A DNA stretch of 64,000 nt from positions 1 to 64,000 of the forward strand of contig NZ_WOTO01000018.1 in NCBI RefSeq assembly GCF_010993775.1, read 5' to 3'. This DNA is from Fodinicola feengrottensis (GTDB lineage: Bacteria; Actinomycetota; Actinomycetes; Mycobacteriales; HKI-0501). Position numbers and translations under genes: made by a program. This document shows, one piece after another, positions 19,553 through 30,011 of the stretch. Under the pieces are notes generated by a model. The model searched no databases and had not been told where the DNA came from. It was given only the letters and a program-made list of their open reading frames with translations. Positions within the stretch are counted from its first letter, which is position 1, and each line of letters opens with the position of its first letter.

Positions 19553-20527
19553 TCAGACAGGCCGGGCGGCTCCGACATATCCCATCGAGTCGATGGGGGA
19601 GATCTTCACGTCTTCGCCCTCGGTCGGCGCGTGGATCACCCTGCTGTTGCTGATGGCGATGCCCACGTGCCCGAAGTTGTTGAAGAAGACCAGGTCGCCA
19701 GCTTCCACCGCGCCGCGGGAGATGTGCGGTGACATCTGGTACTGCTCGTGCGCCGAGTGCGGCAGCGAGATGCCGACCTGCCGGTACGCGGCCAGGGTGA
19801 GGCCGGAGCAGTCGAAGGAGTCAGGCCCGTCGGCGGCGAACACATACGGCTTGTTGAGCTGCGCGTACGCGTACCGAACCGTGGTCGAGGAGCCGACCGG
19901 CGCGTCGGGTGCGGCCGCGTCCATGCCGAAGTCGGACGGGTCGAGCTTGGCCCGCAACGTGCGCAGCGTCTTGGCCTGGCTGTCGAAACTGCTCTTGCTG
20001 GTGCCGAGCGTGCTCACCAGGGTCTGCGCGGCGGTGGCCAGGCTGTTCAGCTTGGCCTGCTGGGCGCCGACCGCGGCCTTGGCCGCCTTGAGCGCGGCCA
20101 GCTGGTCTCGGTTCTTGCCGGTGAGGGCGTCCAGCGTGGTCAGCTGGTCGAGGAAGGTGTCCGCCGAGCCGCTGGTGATCATCGAGCTCATCATGCTCAC
20201 GTCACCACCCTTGTAGGCGCTGATCGCGTACGACGCGGTCTTGTCCTGGAGCGCGGCATACTGCGTCTGGGCCTGGGCGAACTGCTTGTTCACCGCCGTC
20301 TGCTGGGTCTTGATCTTGCCCAGGTTCACGTTCGCGGTGTTGTACTGGTCGTTGAGAGTGTCCAGTTTGGACGTGAGGGCGTCGATCTGGTGCGTCAGGT
20401 CACTGACGCTGGGATCCGCCGACGCCGGGCTGGCCATGGCCAGGGTTCCGGCGACCAGAGTCGCTGTGAGAACGGTGGGCACCACGAAGACACGAAGGCG
20501 CTTCCATAGCGCGCTTGCGCGAGTCAC
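19553..20527 (-). CDS. secreted NlpC/P60 peptidoglycan hydrolase B
   Basis: An intact 324-residue protein, highly similar to 18177-19181 over the coiled coil and the catalytic domain. The signal peptide ends near SPASADPS; residues ~40-195 form the helical region; the catalytic residues are the Cys in FDCSGLTLAAY and the His in FGHVGIAI. It begins with a GTG at 20525-20527, carries its own riboswitch upstream and its own terminator, so the two copies are independent units. The pair arose by tandem duplication that included the regulatory leader. Confidence 0.92.
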   Translation of the reverse strand: MTRASALWKRLRVFVVPTVLTATLVAGTLAMASPASADPSVSDLTHQIDALTSKLDTLNDQYNTANVNLGKIKTQQTAVNKQFAQAQTQYAALQDKTASYAISAYKGGDVSMMSSMITSGSADTFLDQLTTLDALTGKNRDQLAALKAAKAAVGAQQAKLNSLATAAQTLVSTLGTSKSSFDSQAKTLRTLRAKLDPSDFGMDAAAPDAPVGSSTTVRYAYAQLNKPYVFAADGPDSFDCSGLTLAAYRQVGISLPHSAHEQYQMSPHISRGAVEAGDLVFFNNFGHVGIAISNSRVIHAPTEGEDVKISPIDSMGYVGAARPV

Positions 20528-20554
20528 TTCCCGCGAGCTCCTTCTTCCGCAATA

Positions 20555-20750
20555 CCGCCTGCCGAGTTAGCTGTCGGATTCGGGCGGGAAGAAATTCGCC
20601 CTACCACGACCAGGTCGTGGATTCACCCCAGGAACTCGGGTCCCCGGCTCGACTTCTGGCCATTTCGCGCCAGTCATCAATTCGGCGGCGTCGGCCGCGA
20701 CGCTCGGCTGAGCATCCAGACTCTCGACCGACAGGGGCGAAGCTTACGAC
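20555..20750 (-). ncRNA. ydaO-type c-di-AMP riboswitch (copy 2)
   Basis: On the minus strand: CCGGGGACCCGAG, TGGGGTGAATCC, a CCACGA/TCGTGG hairpin, GCCCGAATCCGACAGC and CTAACTCGGCAGG, the same arrangement as copy 1. It leads directly to the ribosome site of NlpC/P60 gene B. The outer limits are estimates. Confidence 0.88.
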
Positions 20751-20881
20751 ATCGCCTTAGCCGTTTCATCGCCGGACGGGCAAATCGTGTTACGACACCC
20801 GCGCAAAATTCATTTGCCGATCGGGCAGCCAGGCATTATGCGCGGTACGCGTGAAAAGAAATGCGTGTAGTCACCGGCGAG

Positions 20882-21704
20882 TCACGCAGCGACTCTCGAC
20901 ACAATGCGGTTCAGAATGGACACCGCTTGGCTAACTGGAGGCGGCACTGAAGGGTCCGCGAAACGCACGCTTCTCCCGCCTACCGAGATGACATATCGGA
21001 AACCGTCCGGGATTTCCGCCGTACGAGTGGAAGTCATCCCGCTGAGCGGGATTTTCGGTATCGCCGCAAGGAGTTCGGCCCGCTCGCTCGCGGTCAGCGT
21101 GCCGTGCCGATCCGCACCCTTGCGAGTGCTCGCGATGACCTGGCCGTCCGGGGTGATCCGCAGCTCGTCCTGGAAACCGGCGATGCCGCCCGTACGGGCG
21201 TACGTGACGGCCGGCAACCCAGCGGGTAGTGATGGCGACACCGTGGGTCTCATCGGAGCCGGTGTCGTCGCGCTGCCCCCGCCGGGCGACGATCCACCCG
21301 CGCAGCCGGCCAGCGCGATGCCGACCACCGCCGCCATCGCGACTGTCCCGGCGAGCTCGCGCACGCCGTACGAACGTCCTGGGATGTCATCAGCCCGCAT
21401 TCGCCGCACCGCCCACCGTCCCCGCCAGTCGGAGACTTCAAGCCCTTGGACTCGCCGCGGCGCGATCTGGTTCCGCGGGCGGGTGAAAACGCCGTTCCTA
21501 CGAGTCGGCGCGTCGTCGTCGATCAGGCCACCTTCGCCGGCCAGCAAGGCGCGCACTTCCGACTCACGGAAGCGGCGATGGCCGCCGGGCGTACGAATGC
21601 TGCTGATTCGGCCCGCGGCCGCCCACCGGGTCACGGTTTTCGGATCCACCCGAAACATGGCGGCTACCTCACCAGGGGGTGAGCAGTTTTCCCTCGACCT
21701 CCAC
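20882..21704 (-). CDS. BldC-like MerR-type regulator joined to a lipoprotein-like region
   Basis: The N-terminal ~65 residues are BldC-like: LLTPGEVAAMFRVDPKTVTRW, then SIRTPGGHRRFRESEVRALL. The likely start is the GTG at 21704 after GGGAGG; one base too many in CCCCC near 21673 breaks the frame right after the start. The same frame then continues through a basic linker into AGTVAMAAVVGIALAGCAGG, which looks like a lipoprotein signal with lipobox (or a membrane helix), and a ~130-residue exported-looking domain ending at 20882 (DGFRYVISVGGRSVRF). BldC proteins normally stop at ~70 residues. Either two genes have been merged by a second indel near 21500-21530, or this is a membrane-tethered BldC-like regulator. 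A separate lipoprotein could begin at the ATG near 21400. Confidence 0.7.
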
Positions 21705-21998
21705 CGACCCGCACCTCCCTCGTTGATGCCGTCCACTGTTGTTCTGGTACGGAAAAATCTCGCTCCCGGCGGTCATTAGAGCATCGTTGAGGCGCTTTCA
21801 CTGGCACTTTGACAAGGTCCCTGACCGTGACGACGAGTGTCACCGGGCCAATTATGGGATAACCATCTACCAATCGGACAAATGCTCGGTTCGGTATCGA
21901 TCGAGGCAACTGCCCCCGGAACCGCCGGCTTCGGGCCGACGACCTGCCATTACGCTCCTGCGCGAGGATGGTCGGGCAGATTCGAGGGGACGCATAAA

Positions 21999-22451
21999 AT
22001 GGATGACACCGATCGCCGAATACTGGCTGTGCTGCGGATGCGCGGTCGCGAGACGTACGCCGAGATCGGTCGGCAGGTGGGCCTGTCCGCCCCGGCCGTC
22101 CACGACCGGGTGGCCAAGCTCGAAGCGACCGGCGTTATCGCCGGCTACCGGGCCGCGGTGGCCCCGGACGCGCTCGGTCTGGGAGTGACCGCCCTGATCG
22201 GGATCCTGCAGTCCGAGGGCAGCGAACAGGACGACATCGGCGAAGCCCTCCAGCATCTCCCGGAAATCGAGGCGTGCTGGTTCCTGGCCGGCGAGGAATC
22301 GTTCATGCTGAAAGTACGGGTGCCCGATGTGGCTGCCCTGGAACACACAATTGGCCGCGTCAACAGGATCCGCGGCGTTGCCCGTACGCGCACCACCGTG
22401 GTGCTGTCCACCAAATGGGAAGACCGCGCCGACCCCCGCCCGTCCCACTGA
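21999..22451 (+). CDS. Lrp/AsnC-family transcriptional regulator
   Basis: Intact, 150 residues from the ATG preceded by GAGGGGA. An N-terminal winged helix (TDRRILAVLRMRGRETYAEIG, LSAPAVHDRVAKLEATGVI) is followed by an AsnC ligand-binding domain (GLGVTALIGIL, EIEACWFLAGEESFMLKV). The target and effector are unknown. It is divergent from the BldC-like gene and ends in a gap with a large palindrome. Confidence 0.88.
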   Translation: MDDTDRRILAVLRMRGRETYAEIGRQVGLSAPAVHDRVAKLEATGVIAGYRAAVAPDALGLGVTALIGILQSEGSEQDDIGEALQHLPEIEACWFLAGEESFMLKVRVPDVAALEHTIGRVNRIRGVARTRTTVVLSTKWEDRADPRPSH

Positions 22452-22478
22452 GTTTTTCTTGATTATTGGGACGAAAAA

Positions 22479-22546
22479 CGCCGCGAGGGTGACGTTTTGG
22501 GTAGTGAAATGGTGCATTTCACTCCCACAACGTCACCCTCGCGGCG
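22479..22546. repeat. 68-bp double-stem palindrome between convergent genes
   Basis: Outer arms CGCCGCGAGGGTGACGTT (22479-22496) and its exact complement (22529-22546) give 18 bp; a nested stem AGTGAAATG / CATTTCACT lies at 22503-22523. It sits between the Lrp gene and the third NlpC/P60 gene. It could terminate both transcripts, or be a copy of a dispersed palindromic repeat. Confidence 0.75.
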
Positions 22547-22556
22547 ACGGAAAACG

Positions 22557-23985
22557 TTAGGCGGATGGGGAAGGTGACCCGCCACCAGCGGCAGGCGATG
22601 CCGGCGGCGGGGCCGAAGACTCAGCCGGCGTGCTCGGTGGAGGCGCGCTGGGGGTCGCCGGCGGGAGGGATCCCGACGGTGGTCCAGTCGGACTTGAGGG
22701 GCTGGATGGGGTGCCGCCGCCGGAAGGCTTGGGGGGGGCGGCGGGGCCGGCTTGGTCGGCGGGGTGGTGGTGCCGCCACCGTTGTTCCCGCCACCGCCAC
22801 CGCCACCGCCTCCGCTGGTCGGTGGGAGGGCAGGCAACGTGCCGCCCTGGCCGGGCGGGACGGCGCCGACGACGCGGGTGGCGCCGAAGAACTCGGACCA
22901 CCAGATGGCGTTGATCTGGACTGGCACGCCGTCGTGCGGGGCGTTGATCATCTTGCCGCCGCCGACGTAGATGCCGACGTGGTGGATGGTGTTCCAGTCA
23001 CTCTTGTCGGTGGCGAAGAAGACCAGGTCACCGGGCAGCAAGGCGTTCACCTGAACCGGCCGGGTGGCGCGGAACTGCGGGCGTGCGGTGCGCGGGAGGT
23101 GGATGCCGGCGTAGTCGTACGCGGCCATCACCAGCCCGGAGCAGTCGAAGCGGTCCGGGCCTTCGGCACCCCACTCGTACATCTTGTGGGCGTTCATCTG
23201 CGCGATCGCGTACGAGAGCGCCTTCATCGCCTGCGGGGGGCGGCGGCGCCGCCGGGGCCAAGCGGAGACAGATACTGGCCGCCCAGGGCCAGGTTGAAGG
23301 CGTCTGAGCTGGCGTTCGCGGCGGCCAGCTGGCCGGCGTACTGAGACTGCATCGCCTGCAGCGATGCGCTCTGGGTGGTGAACTGCTCCTGCAGCGTGGC
23401 CTGCTGGGTCTGCATCTGGGCGACCGTCGCGTACGCCTGCGAATAGTTCTGGGCGGTCTGGACGACCGCCTGCGCGGCGGCGTTCAGGTCGGTGGGCGCG
23501 GGTGCGCTCTGCGGCGTCAGCGCGTCCGGGGCGGTGCCGAGAAGGTTCAGATACGACTGGCCGCTGGCGTTGCCGCCCTGCAGGGCCAGCCGGTACGCCT
23601 CGGACGCGGCCGCCCATTCCTGGTCGGCGGCGGTGACCAGCGCCTGCTTGGCAGGGAGGTCGGTCTTGAGCTGGGTGAGCTGCTCAGAGAGCCCCTCCAC
23701 CGCGGACTGCTGCACCTGCACGGTGTTCACCACCGGGCTGACCGGCGGCGACGGCGGCGGGGCGGGCAGCCCGCTCGGCGGCGTCAGGGTCGTACCGCCG
23801 GGCAGCACCGGCGCCGGCGGCACCTCCGTGCCGGGGTTCGGTACGCCCGGTGGCGGCGCGGTCTTGGCGGCACCGTACGCGGCGAGTGTGGTGCTGGTCA
23901 TCGCGCTGGCCGGGAGTTGCGCGGCCGCGGCGCCCGACGCGGTGACCAGAACGGTGGCGCAGCCCGCGAGGAGGCTGACCGACAT
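22557..23985 (-). CDS. secreted NlpC/P60 peptidoglycan hydrolase C (frame-disrupted)
   Basis: The signal sequence is MSVSLLAGCATVLVTASG followed by AAAAQ. A Pro-rich segment, then a helical region (~residues 85-240, VQVQQSAVEGLSEQL onward), lead to an NlpC/P60 domain with catalytic Cys in FDCSGLVMAAY, His in IHHVGIYVGGG and INAPHDGVP. A Gly/Pro-rich tail ends GGGSPSPSA. The frame breaks near 23240 and in the G run near 22730. An in-frame start upstream of 23985 is possible if another indel exists. Unlike the other two hydrolases it has no riboswitch. Confidence 0.85.
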
Positions 23986-24216
23986 CCCCTGGGTAATTCG
24001 CCTCGCCCAGCCGCGATCGATCGACCGGCGACGTCTGCTTCCCTGTCACTTGGTGACTCAACCCACCCATCCCCGAGAGTCCGCCTGCCATGTAACTGCC
24101 GAGTAGCACGGTAGTACGTTGGGCATCATCCGCATACCACAACGGCTGAGTCCACTTCTGCCTGATCGGGATGCGCCCGGGGCATTTAAGGGACACATAA
24201 GGGAGGCGGCGCAACC

Positions 24217-24534
24217 ATGTCAGCGGTGCTGAGATACACCGTCGGACGGATCCTGGTGTTCGCCGCGAGCCTCGGCGTGCTCTACCTTATCGGCTTCCGC
24301 CGGTGGGCGTTGGTGCTGGTCGCGATCGTGGTCTCGATGCCGCTGGCGTACGTGTTGCTGCGCCGGCAGCGGGCCAGTTTCGCGGTGGGGCTGGAGCGGG
24401 TGCTCAGCCGTCGGCGGGCCGAGAAGGCCCGGCTGCAGGCCGCCCTGGAGAGCGACGACGACGAGTTTTCCACAGCCGACAAAGGTCCGCTGAGCCCGGC
24501 AAAACACAGCAACTTCTTAGACAGCGAGTCCTGA
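24217..24534 (+). CDS. DUF4229-like membrane protein
   Basis: Intact, 105 residues, start ATG after GGGAGG. Two adjacent hydrophobic segments (ILVFAASLGVLYLIGF and WALVLVAIVVSMPLAYVLL) are followed by the basic RRQRASFAVGLERVLSRRRAEKARLQ and an acidic tail. This is the usual form of the actinobacterial DUF4229 family. Function unknown. It is often found near menaquinone genes. Confidence 0.75.
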   Translation: MSAVLRYTVGRILVFAASLGVLYLIGFRRWALVLVAIVVSMPLAYVLLRRQRASFAVGLERVLSRRRAEKARLQAALESDDDEFSTADKGPLSPAKHSNFLDSES

Positions 24535-24577
24535 TACGGACGGGCATTAAGGCTGCCTTCATAGACTTGTAACACCG

Positions 24578-26267
24578 GTGAGTACGGCGACTGGTGACAG
24601 ACAGGGTTACTGTCTCGTCGTGTTTCGCGCAGGCATTCGAACCGCTGTCGTGCTGGCGGTCACCGCAGCTGGGGTCCTGTTCGCCGTGTTGGCCGCGGCG
24701 ACTTCGTGGTGGTGGGCTGGTGCTGGCCGTGCCGCTGCTCGCGGTCGGCCTGTTGGGCTGCTATGACCTGTCGCAGAGCGACCGGTCGGTGCTGCGCAAC
24801 TATCCGGTGCTGGGCCACCTGCGCTATCTGTTCGAGGGGTTGCGCCCGGAGATCCAGCAGTACTTCATCGAGCGCAACTTCGACGGCCGGCCGTACGACC
24901 GAGATGTCCGCAGCATCGTTTACCAGCGCTCGAAGGGCATCGAAGGCGAGTCGCCGTTCGGTACGGAGCGTGACGTCTACGCCGATGGCTACGAGTTCTT
25001 CGCGCACTCGATGTCGCCGCACCACGCCAAGGGCCCGATCCGCGAGCACAGCCAGGCCGGCACCGAGCCGGCGCCTGAGGAGCCGCCGCGGATCCACATC
25101 GGTGGGCCGGACTGCAAGCAGCCGTACGACATGTCGTTGCTGAACGTGTCTGCGATGAGTTTCGGCTCGCTGTCGGCGAATGCGATTGTGGCGCTCAGCA
25201 CGGGCGCGGCGAAGGGTGGTTTCGCGCACGACACCGGCGAAGGTGGCATGTCCGACTACCACCTGGCCGGCGGCGCCGACCTGATCTGGGAGGTCGGCAC
25301 CGCGTACTTCGGCTGTCGTACGCCCGACGGTGACTTCGATCCGGTCGCTTTCAAGGAAAAAGCCGCGAACCCGCGGGTGAAGATGGTGTCGCTGAAGCTT
25401 TCCCAAGGTGCCAAACCTGGTTTGGGTGGGGTGTTGCCGGGCGAGAAGGTGAATGCGGAAATCGCTCGGGTCAGGGACGTACCGCTCTCGGAAAAAACCG
25501 TGGTTTCCCCGCCGTACCACCGAGTTTTCTCCACCCCGCGAGAACTTGTCCTTTTTATTGACCAGATGCGGGAGCTGTCCGGCGGAAAACCGGCTGGTTT
25601 CAAGCTTTGTGTCGGCACCCGGCGGGACGTACTCGCGGTGTGCAAGGCGATGCTGGACGAGCAGATCACCCCGGACTTCATCGTCGTCGATGGCGCCGAA
25701 GGTGGCACCGGCGCGGCTCCGCTGGAATTCACCGACCACGTCGGGATGCCGCTGACTGAGGGACTTTTCGAGGTTCACAACGCTTTGGTGGGTTGTGGCC
25801 TGCGAGATCGGATCAAGATCGGCGTGAGCGGCAAGGTGGCGACCGGCTCGGACATGGTCAAGCGGATGATCCAGGGTGCCGACTACACCAACGCGGCGCG
25901 GGCGATGATGTTCGCGGTCGGCTGCATCCAGGCGCAGCGCTGCCACACCAACCGCTGCCCGGTCGGCGTGGCGACCCAGGACCGCGCGCGGCGGTCGCGG
26001 GCGCTCTACGTGCCGGACAAGTCCGAGCGGGTTTTCCATTTCCAGCAGGCGACCGTGCACAGTGCGATGAAAATCATGTTCTCGCTCGGGGTCTCGCATC
26101 CAGATCAGTTGCGTCCGCACATGCTCTATCGGCGGGTCAGCCCGCAAAGCGTCCGGTCTTACGCCGAACTCTGCCCGCCGCTGCGTCGTGGCCAACTGCT
26201 CGACGACCCGCCGGCGGACTGGGCGCAGGACTGGAAACTGGCCAGCCCGGACTCCTTCGCGGTCTGA
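24578..26267 (+). CDS. FMN-binding glutamate synthase-like protein (frame-disrupted)
   Basis: About 560 residues. An N-terminal pair of hydrophobic segments is followed by a glutamate synthase central/FMN domain: MSFGSLSANAIVALSTGA, GGFAHDTGEGGMSDYH, LKLSQGAKPGLGGVLPG, VDGAEGGTGAAPLEF, KIGVSGKVATGSDMVKRM and a Cys cluster around AQRCHTNRCPVGVATQD that may bind an iron-sulfur cluster. It lacks the amidotransferase domain of full glutamate synthase, so a stand-alone oxidoreductase role is more likely. The frame breaks near 24710 within the membrane part; the start at GTG 24578 is tentative. Confidence 0.8.
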
Positions 26268-26285
26268 GTCGCACCGACCATGGAG

Positions 26286-26671
26286 TCACACCGGCCATTG
26301 CGACCAGGCGTTCACCGGACCGGACTCATGCAGGACTTCGCGGACCTCGATCGCACCGTGTGCGGCGTCCGGCATGAGGCCGGCCAGCTCGACCGCGCGC
26401 TTTTTTCGTCGGTGACGTCCACAACGTAGTAGCCACAGACGAAAGCATCGGATTTGTGCACCGGGCTGTCGATCGTACTCGGCACGCCGTCACGGACGTG
26501 TACGGTCTTGGCGGTAATAGGATCGGAAAGGGTCTTGCTCTCCACCAGTTCCCCGGTTTCGGAGATCAACCGGTCGAAATCGCCGTCTCCCTGAAACGCG
26601 CTGAGTTGCTGGTCCGCGGTGAGGCCCTCCCACATCTCGTGATCGACATACATGATCAGTAGATATTTCAA
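26286..26671 (-). CDS. YCII-domain protein (frame-disrupted)
   Basis: About 127 residues beginning MKYLLIMYVDHEMW, a typical YCII/DGPF-type start. It continues through VESKTLSDPITAKTVHV and SDAFVCGYYVVDVTDE; after a homopolymer break in the A run near 26402 it continues with AVELAGLMPDAAHGAIEVRE and ends WSQWPV. These small ferredoxin-fold proteins are often linked to sigma factors or secondary metabolism; no partner is evident here. Confidence 0.78.
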
Positions 26672-26721
26672 CTCGCCGCACGCTCCCGGTCGAGACTCTC
26701 TTGTTTCTTAGTGACCAGATG

Positions 26722-28799
26722 TCAGCTTTCTCCGAACGCGGCCAATTCCGCAGGCAGCGGTTCCGCGTGGAGAACGGTGAGTTTGGACACCGCCCGGGTC
26801 AGTACGACATAAAGCCGGTGCAGGCCGCGCTGTTCGGCGGCCACGATGGCGGCCGGTTCGCCGACGATCACGTGGTCGAACTCCAGGCCCTTCGCGAGCG
26901 TCGCCGGCACCACGGTCAGCGGAACATCCTCCTCGGCGCTGTTCACGCTGTGTGACACTCCGGCCGCGGTCAGGGCCTTGGTGACGGCCGTACCGACGCG
27001 TCGGCGACGACCACGCCGATCGAGCCCGGCTGCTCAAGTGCTTCGGCGCCGGCGGTGGCGACGGCGGCGGCCACCTCGGGGACGGACTGGATCACCAGCG
27101 AGTGTGGCGCCTGTCGTACGGACACCGCCGGCTCTACCCCAGCGTCCAGTGCCGGGAGCAGGGCGTTCGCCAGCGCCAGGATCTCCGCCGGCACCCGGTA
27201 GCCGGTGGTCAGCGGCAGCACCCGGGCGGTTGGCTTTCCGAGTGCCTCCAGCAGCGCCGGCCAGGTCTTGGGCGCGGTCACGGTGGTGCTCTGGGCGAGG
27301 TCGCCGAGCACCGTGACCGAGCCCTGCCGGGCCCGCCGGCCGATCGCCCTGGCCTGCATGGCGGTCAGGTCCTGCGCCTCGTCGATCACCACATGGCCGT
27401 ACGAGCCGCTGCGTTCGAGCAGGTCAGTGGCCTCGTCGATGAGGACGGCGTCGGCATTGCTCCAGCGGATCTGGCGCTTGGTCCGCGCGCGGTCGGCCAG
27501 CTGATTGCGTCCTGCTCGGCTTCGGACAACAGGCCGTCGGCGGACCGTGCGAGCAGCTCCCGGTCGGACAGCAGCTCGGCGATCAGGCCGGCCGCGTCGA
27601 CCGCCGGCCACACCGCGTCTGTCAGTTCTTTTACTGACTTCGTACGGGAAATCCGGGCCACCCAGGCCTCGGTGGGACTGTCGCCGCGGGCCTCGGCCTG
27701 GGCACGGGCCAGGTAACCGAGCCGGGTCCGCAGCCGCTCGCGGGCGGTCGCGTACCGCAAATCGTCCCGGCGCAGGTCGTCCACCAGCCGCATCAATCGG
27801 GCCGGCCCAATCCGGTAGCGCAGCGAGCCGTCCGCGATCACCAGCGGCTCGGTCGGCTTGCCGATCCGGCCATAAAGCGCGCGCCGGATCACTTCGGCCA
27901 TCCGGGCGTCCGTCTTCACCGCCTCCGCTTGCGCGGAATCGGTGCCGCGGACCTGCACCGGCGCGATCAGCTGGCTGACGGTCGCTGCTTGACGCCGCCC
28001 TCGCCGAGCGCCGGCAGCACCTGGGCAATGTACGACAGGAAGGCCTGGTTCGGCCCGATCACCAGCACACCGGAACGTTTGAGCCGGTCGGGATGGCTGT
28101 AGAGCAGGTACGCGGCGCGGTGCAGCCCGACCGCGGTCTTGCCAGTGCCGGGCGCGCCCTGGATGCACAGCGAGTCGTCGAGATCGGCCCGTACCAACGC
28201 ATCCTGGTCCGGCTGAATGGTGGCCACGATGTCCCGCATCGGCCCGACCCGCGGCTTCTCGATCTCCGCGGTCAGGATTTTGCTGGCAAGGCCCAGATTT
28301 TCGCCCTCGTCGAGCCGCTCCTGCTCGTACGAACTCAACTGTCCACTGTGGAACCCGAAGCGCCGCCGCCGGATCACGCCGCGCGGTTCCGCCGCGGTGG
28401 CGCGGTAAAACGCCTCGGAAACCGGCGCCCGCCAGTCGATCACCAGCGGATCGCCGGCCGGGTTCGCGATGTGCCGGCGGCCGATGTGGAAACTCTCTCG
28501 CCCGGATAAGGACTGTCGTCTCCGTGGTCGATCCGGCCGAAGAACAACGGCGTCTTGCCGTCGTCGGCGAGGCTGATCGTACGGTTCGCCAGCTCACTGG
28601 CCAGCACCTCGTCCGACACGAAGGTGGTCGCGCCGGCCGCCTGCGCGCGGATGTCCGCCAGCCGCTCGTACCACTCGCCGTCGTGAGTCTGGAGGCTCCT
28701 CGCCTCGTCGCGCATCCGAGTCAGCTCGGCTCGTGCGGCGACCATGTGGTCCCGCTCGGCGCGCAGCGTCTGGTCCTCGGCGAAGTCGGTCTCGGGCAT
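26722..28799 (-). CDS. HelD/HelR-like superfamily 1 helicase (frame-disrupted)
   Basis: About 690 residues of a UvrD-like ATPase. It begins MPETDFAEDQTLRAERDHM after GGAGG. Seen: a coiled-coil N-terminus, IDWRAPVSEAFYR, Walker A GAPGTGKTAVGLHRAAYLL, Walker B VVIDEAQDLTAMQ, LGDLAQST, TGYRVPAEIL, and in the last frame VVPATLAKGLEFDHVIV and LYVVLTRA. HelD-type proteins remodel stalled RNA polymerase, and HelR members in actinobacteria protect it from rifamycins, so that is the leading guess. Breaks lie near 28450, 27980, 27490 and 26980. Confidence 0.82.
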
Positions 28800-28968
28800 C
28801 CCTACAACCTCCGGCAGTGTCTCGACGGTCCCACTGCCCTTGGCTCTCCGCGACCCGCGGCGCCCGGCTTTCGACGGGTCGGCGCCCTCGTCCGGGCGCT
28901 CGGCCGAGTGACGTTACCGGACGGCTCGCGTCCCGGCGAACGAGTTTTGGCTGCTGGTGCCCGGTCGG

Positions 28969-29852
28969 TCAGACTGACAGGGCGAGACCGACGCCGAGAC
29001 CGACGGCATAGAGGAGTTCGGCGAGGCCGGTGTCGCGCAGGGTGGGGATGAGTTCCAGGCCGGACCGTTTGGCCAGCAGCGGGCCGGCAGCGCGGACGGC
29101 CATCGGGATCCCGATGAGGGAAAACCACACCCACGGCGAGAGGATCACGGCGAGCAGGATGCCCAGCAGATGGGCGAATCCGACGAGGACGGCCCACAGG
29201 GTGCGGCTGGCGGGATCGCCCATCATGACGGCGAGGGTCTTCTTGCCCGTCTGGGCATCGGTGGGGATGTCACGGACGTTGTTGGCGACCAGAATCGCGC
29301 AGGCGTAGCAGCCGATGCCGGCGGCCGCCGCGATCGCCGGCCAGGACAGCCGGAGAGCTTGGACATAGGTCGTACCGAGGACCGCGACCGGGCCGAAGAA
29401 GATGAAGACGAAGACCTCGCCGAGGGCGCGGTAGCCGTACGGGCGGCGGCCGCCGGTGTAGTACCAGGCCGCCGCTATGCAGGCGATGCCGACGATTAGC
29501 AGCCACCAGGCCTGGGTCGCGATCACCAGGGCCAGGCCGGCGATGGCGGCCCCCCGAAGGAGCCGAACGCCGCGTACTTCACCGTGGCCGGTGTCGTCGA
29601 CCCGCTGCCGACCAACCGGAACGGGCCGACTCGGTTCTCGTCCGTACCGCGGATGCCGTCGGAATAGTCGTTCGCATAGTTGACGCCCACCTGCAGCGCC
29701 AACGCCACCACCAGCGCGAGCAGCAGCCCGCCAAAGCGAGAAACCGCCCAGCCCAGCGCGGCGGCGGCGCCGGCGCCCGCGATCACCCCGGAGGTGGACG
29801 CCGGCAGGGTCCGCGGCCGGGCCCCCTCCACCCACTGCGCGGTCGTGGCCAC
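28969..29852 (-). CDS. menA: 1,4-dihydroxy-2-naphthoate polyprenyltransferase (frame-disrupted)
   Basis: MenA attaches the prenyl tail to 1,4-dihydroxy-2-naphthoate in the membrane, giving demethylmenaquinone. The first Asp motif is [18 protein letters not shown], the second [19 protein letters not shown], with multiple hydrophobic helices between. The start is a GTG at 29852 after GGAGGAGG. The C run near 29550 (GGCCCCCCG) shifts the frame; the rest continues [14 protein letters not shown] to [10 protein letters not shown]. Equivalent of Rv0534c. Confidence 0.92.
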
Positions 29853-29935
29853 ACGTCCTCCTCCAGTTCGGTTCGCCCCCATTCTGTGCTGGCCTCTCGC
29901 CGCTGCCAGATCCGCCCCTGCCCGCACGAGCTTGA

Positions 29936-29988
29936 CCGCATCGACGCGATGCGTGCGCCAGACAGACGCACGCATCGCGTCGATGCGG
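29936..29988. repeat. 22-bp perfect inverted repeat
   Basis: Arms at 29936-29957 and 29967-29988 are exact complements (CCGCATCGACGCGATGCGTG...) with a 9-nt loop. It lies downstream of the membrane protein gene ending at 30012 and 84 bases upstream of the menA start, all on the minus strand. It may be a terminator separating the two transcripts, or a palindromic repeat. Confidence 0.75.
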
Positions 29989-30011
29989 ACATCACCCTGG
30001 GTGGGTGGAGG

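Noticed and set aside
24660..26195. A 511-residue open frame antisense to the glutamate synthase-like gene
   Set aside because: Complement of a gene with clear FMN-domain motifs; no domain of its own.
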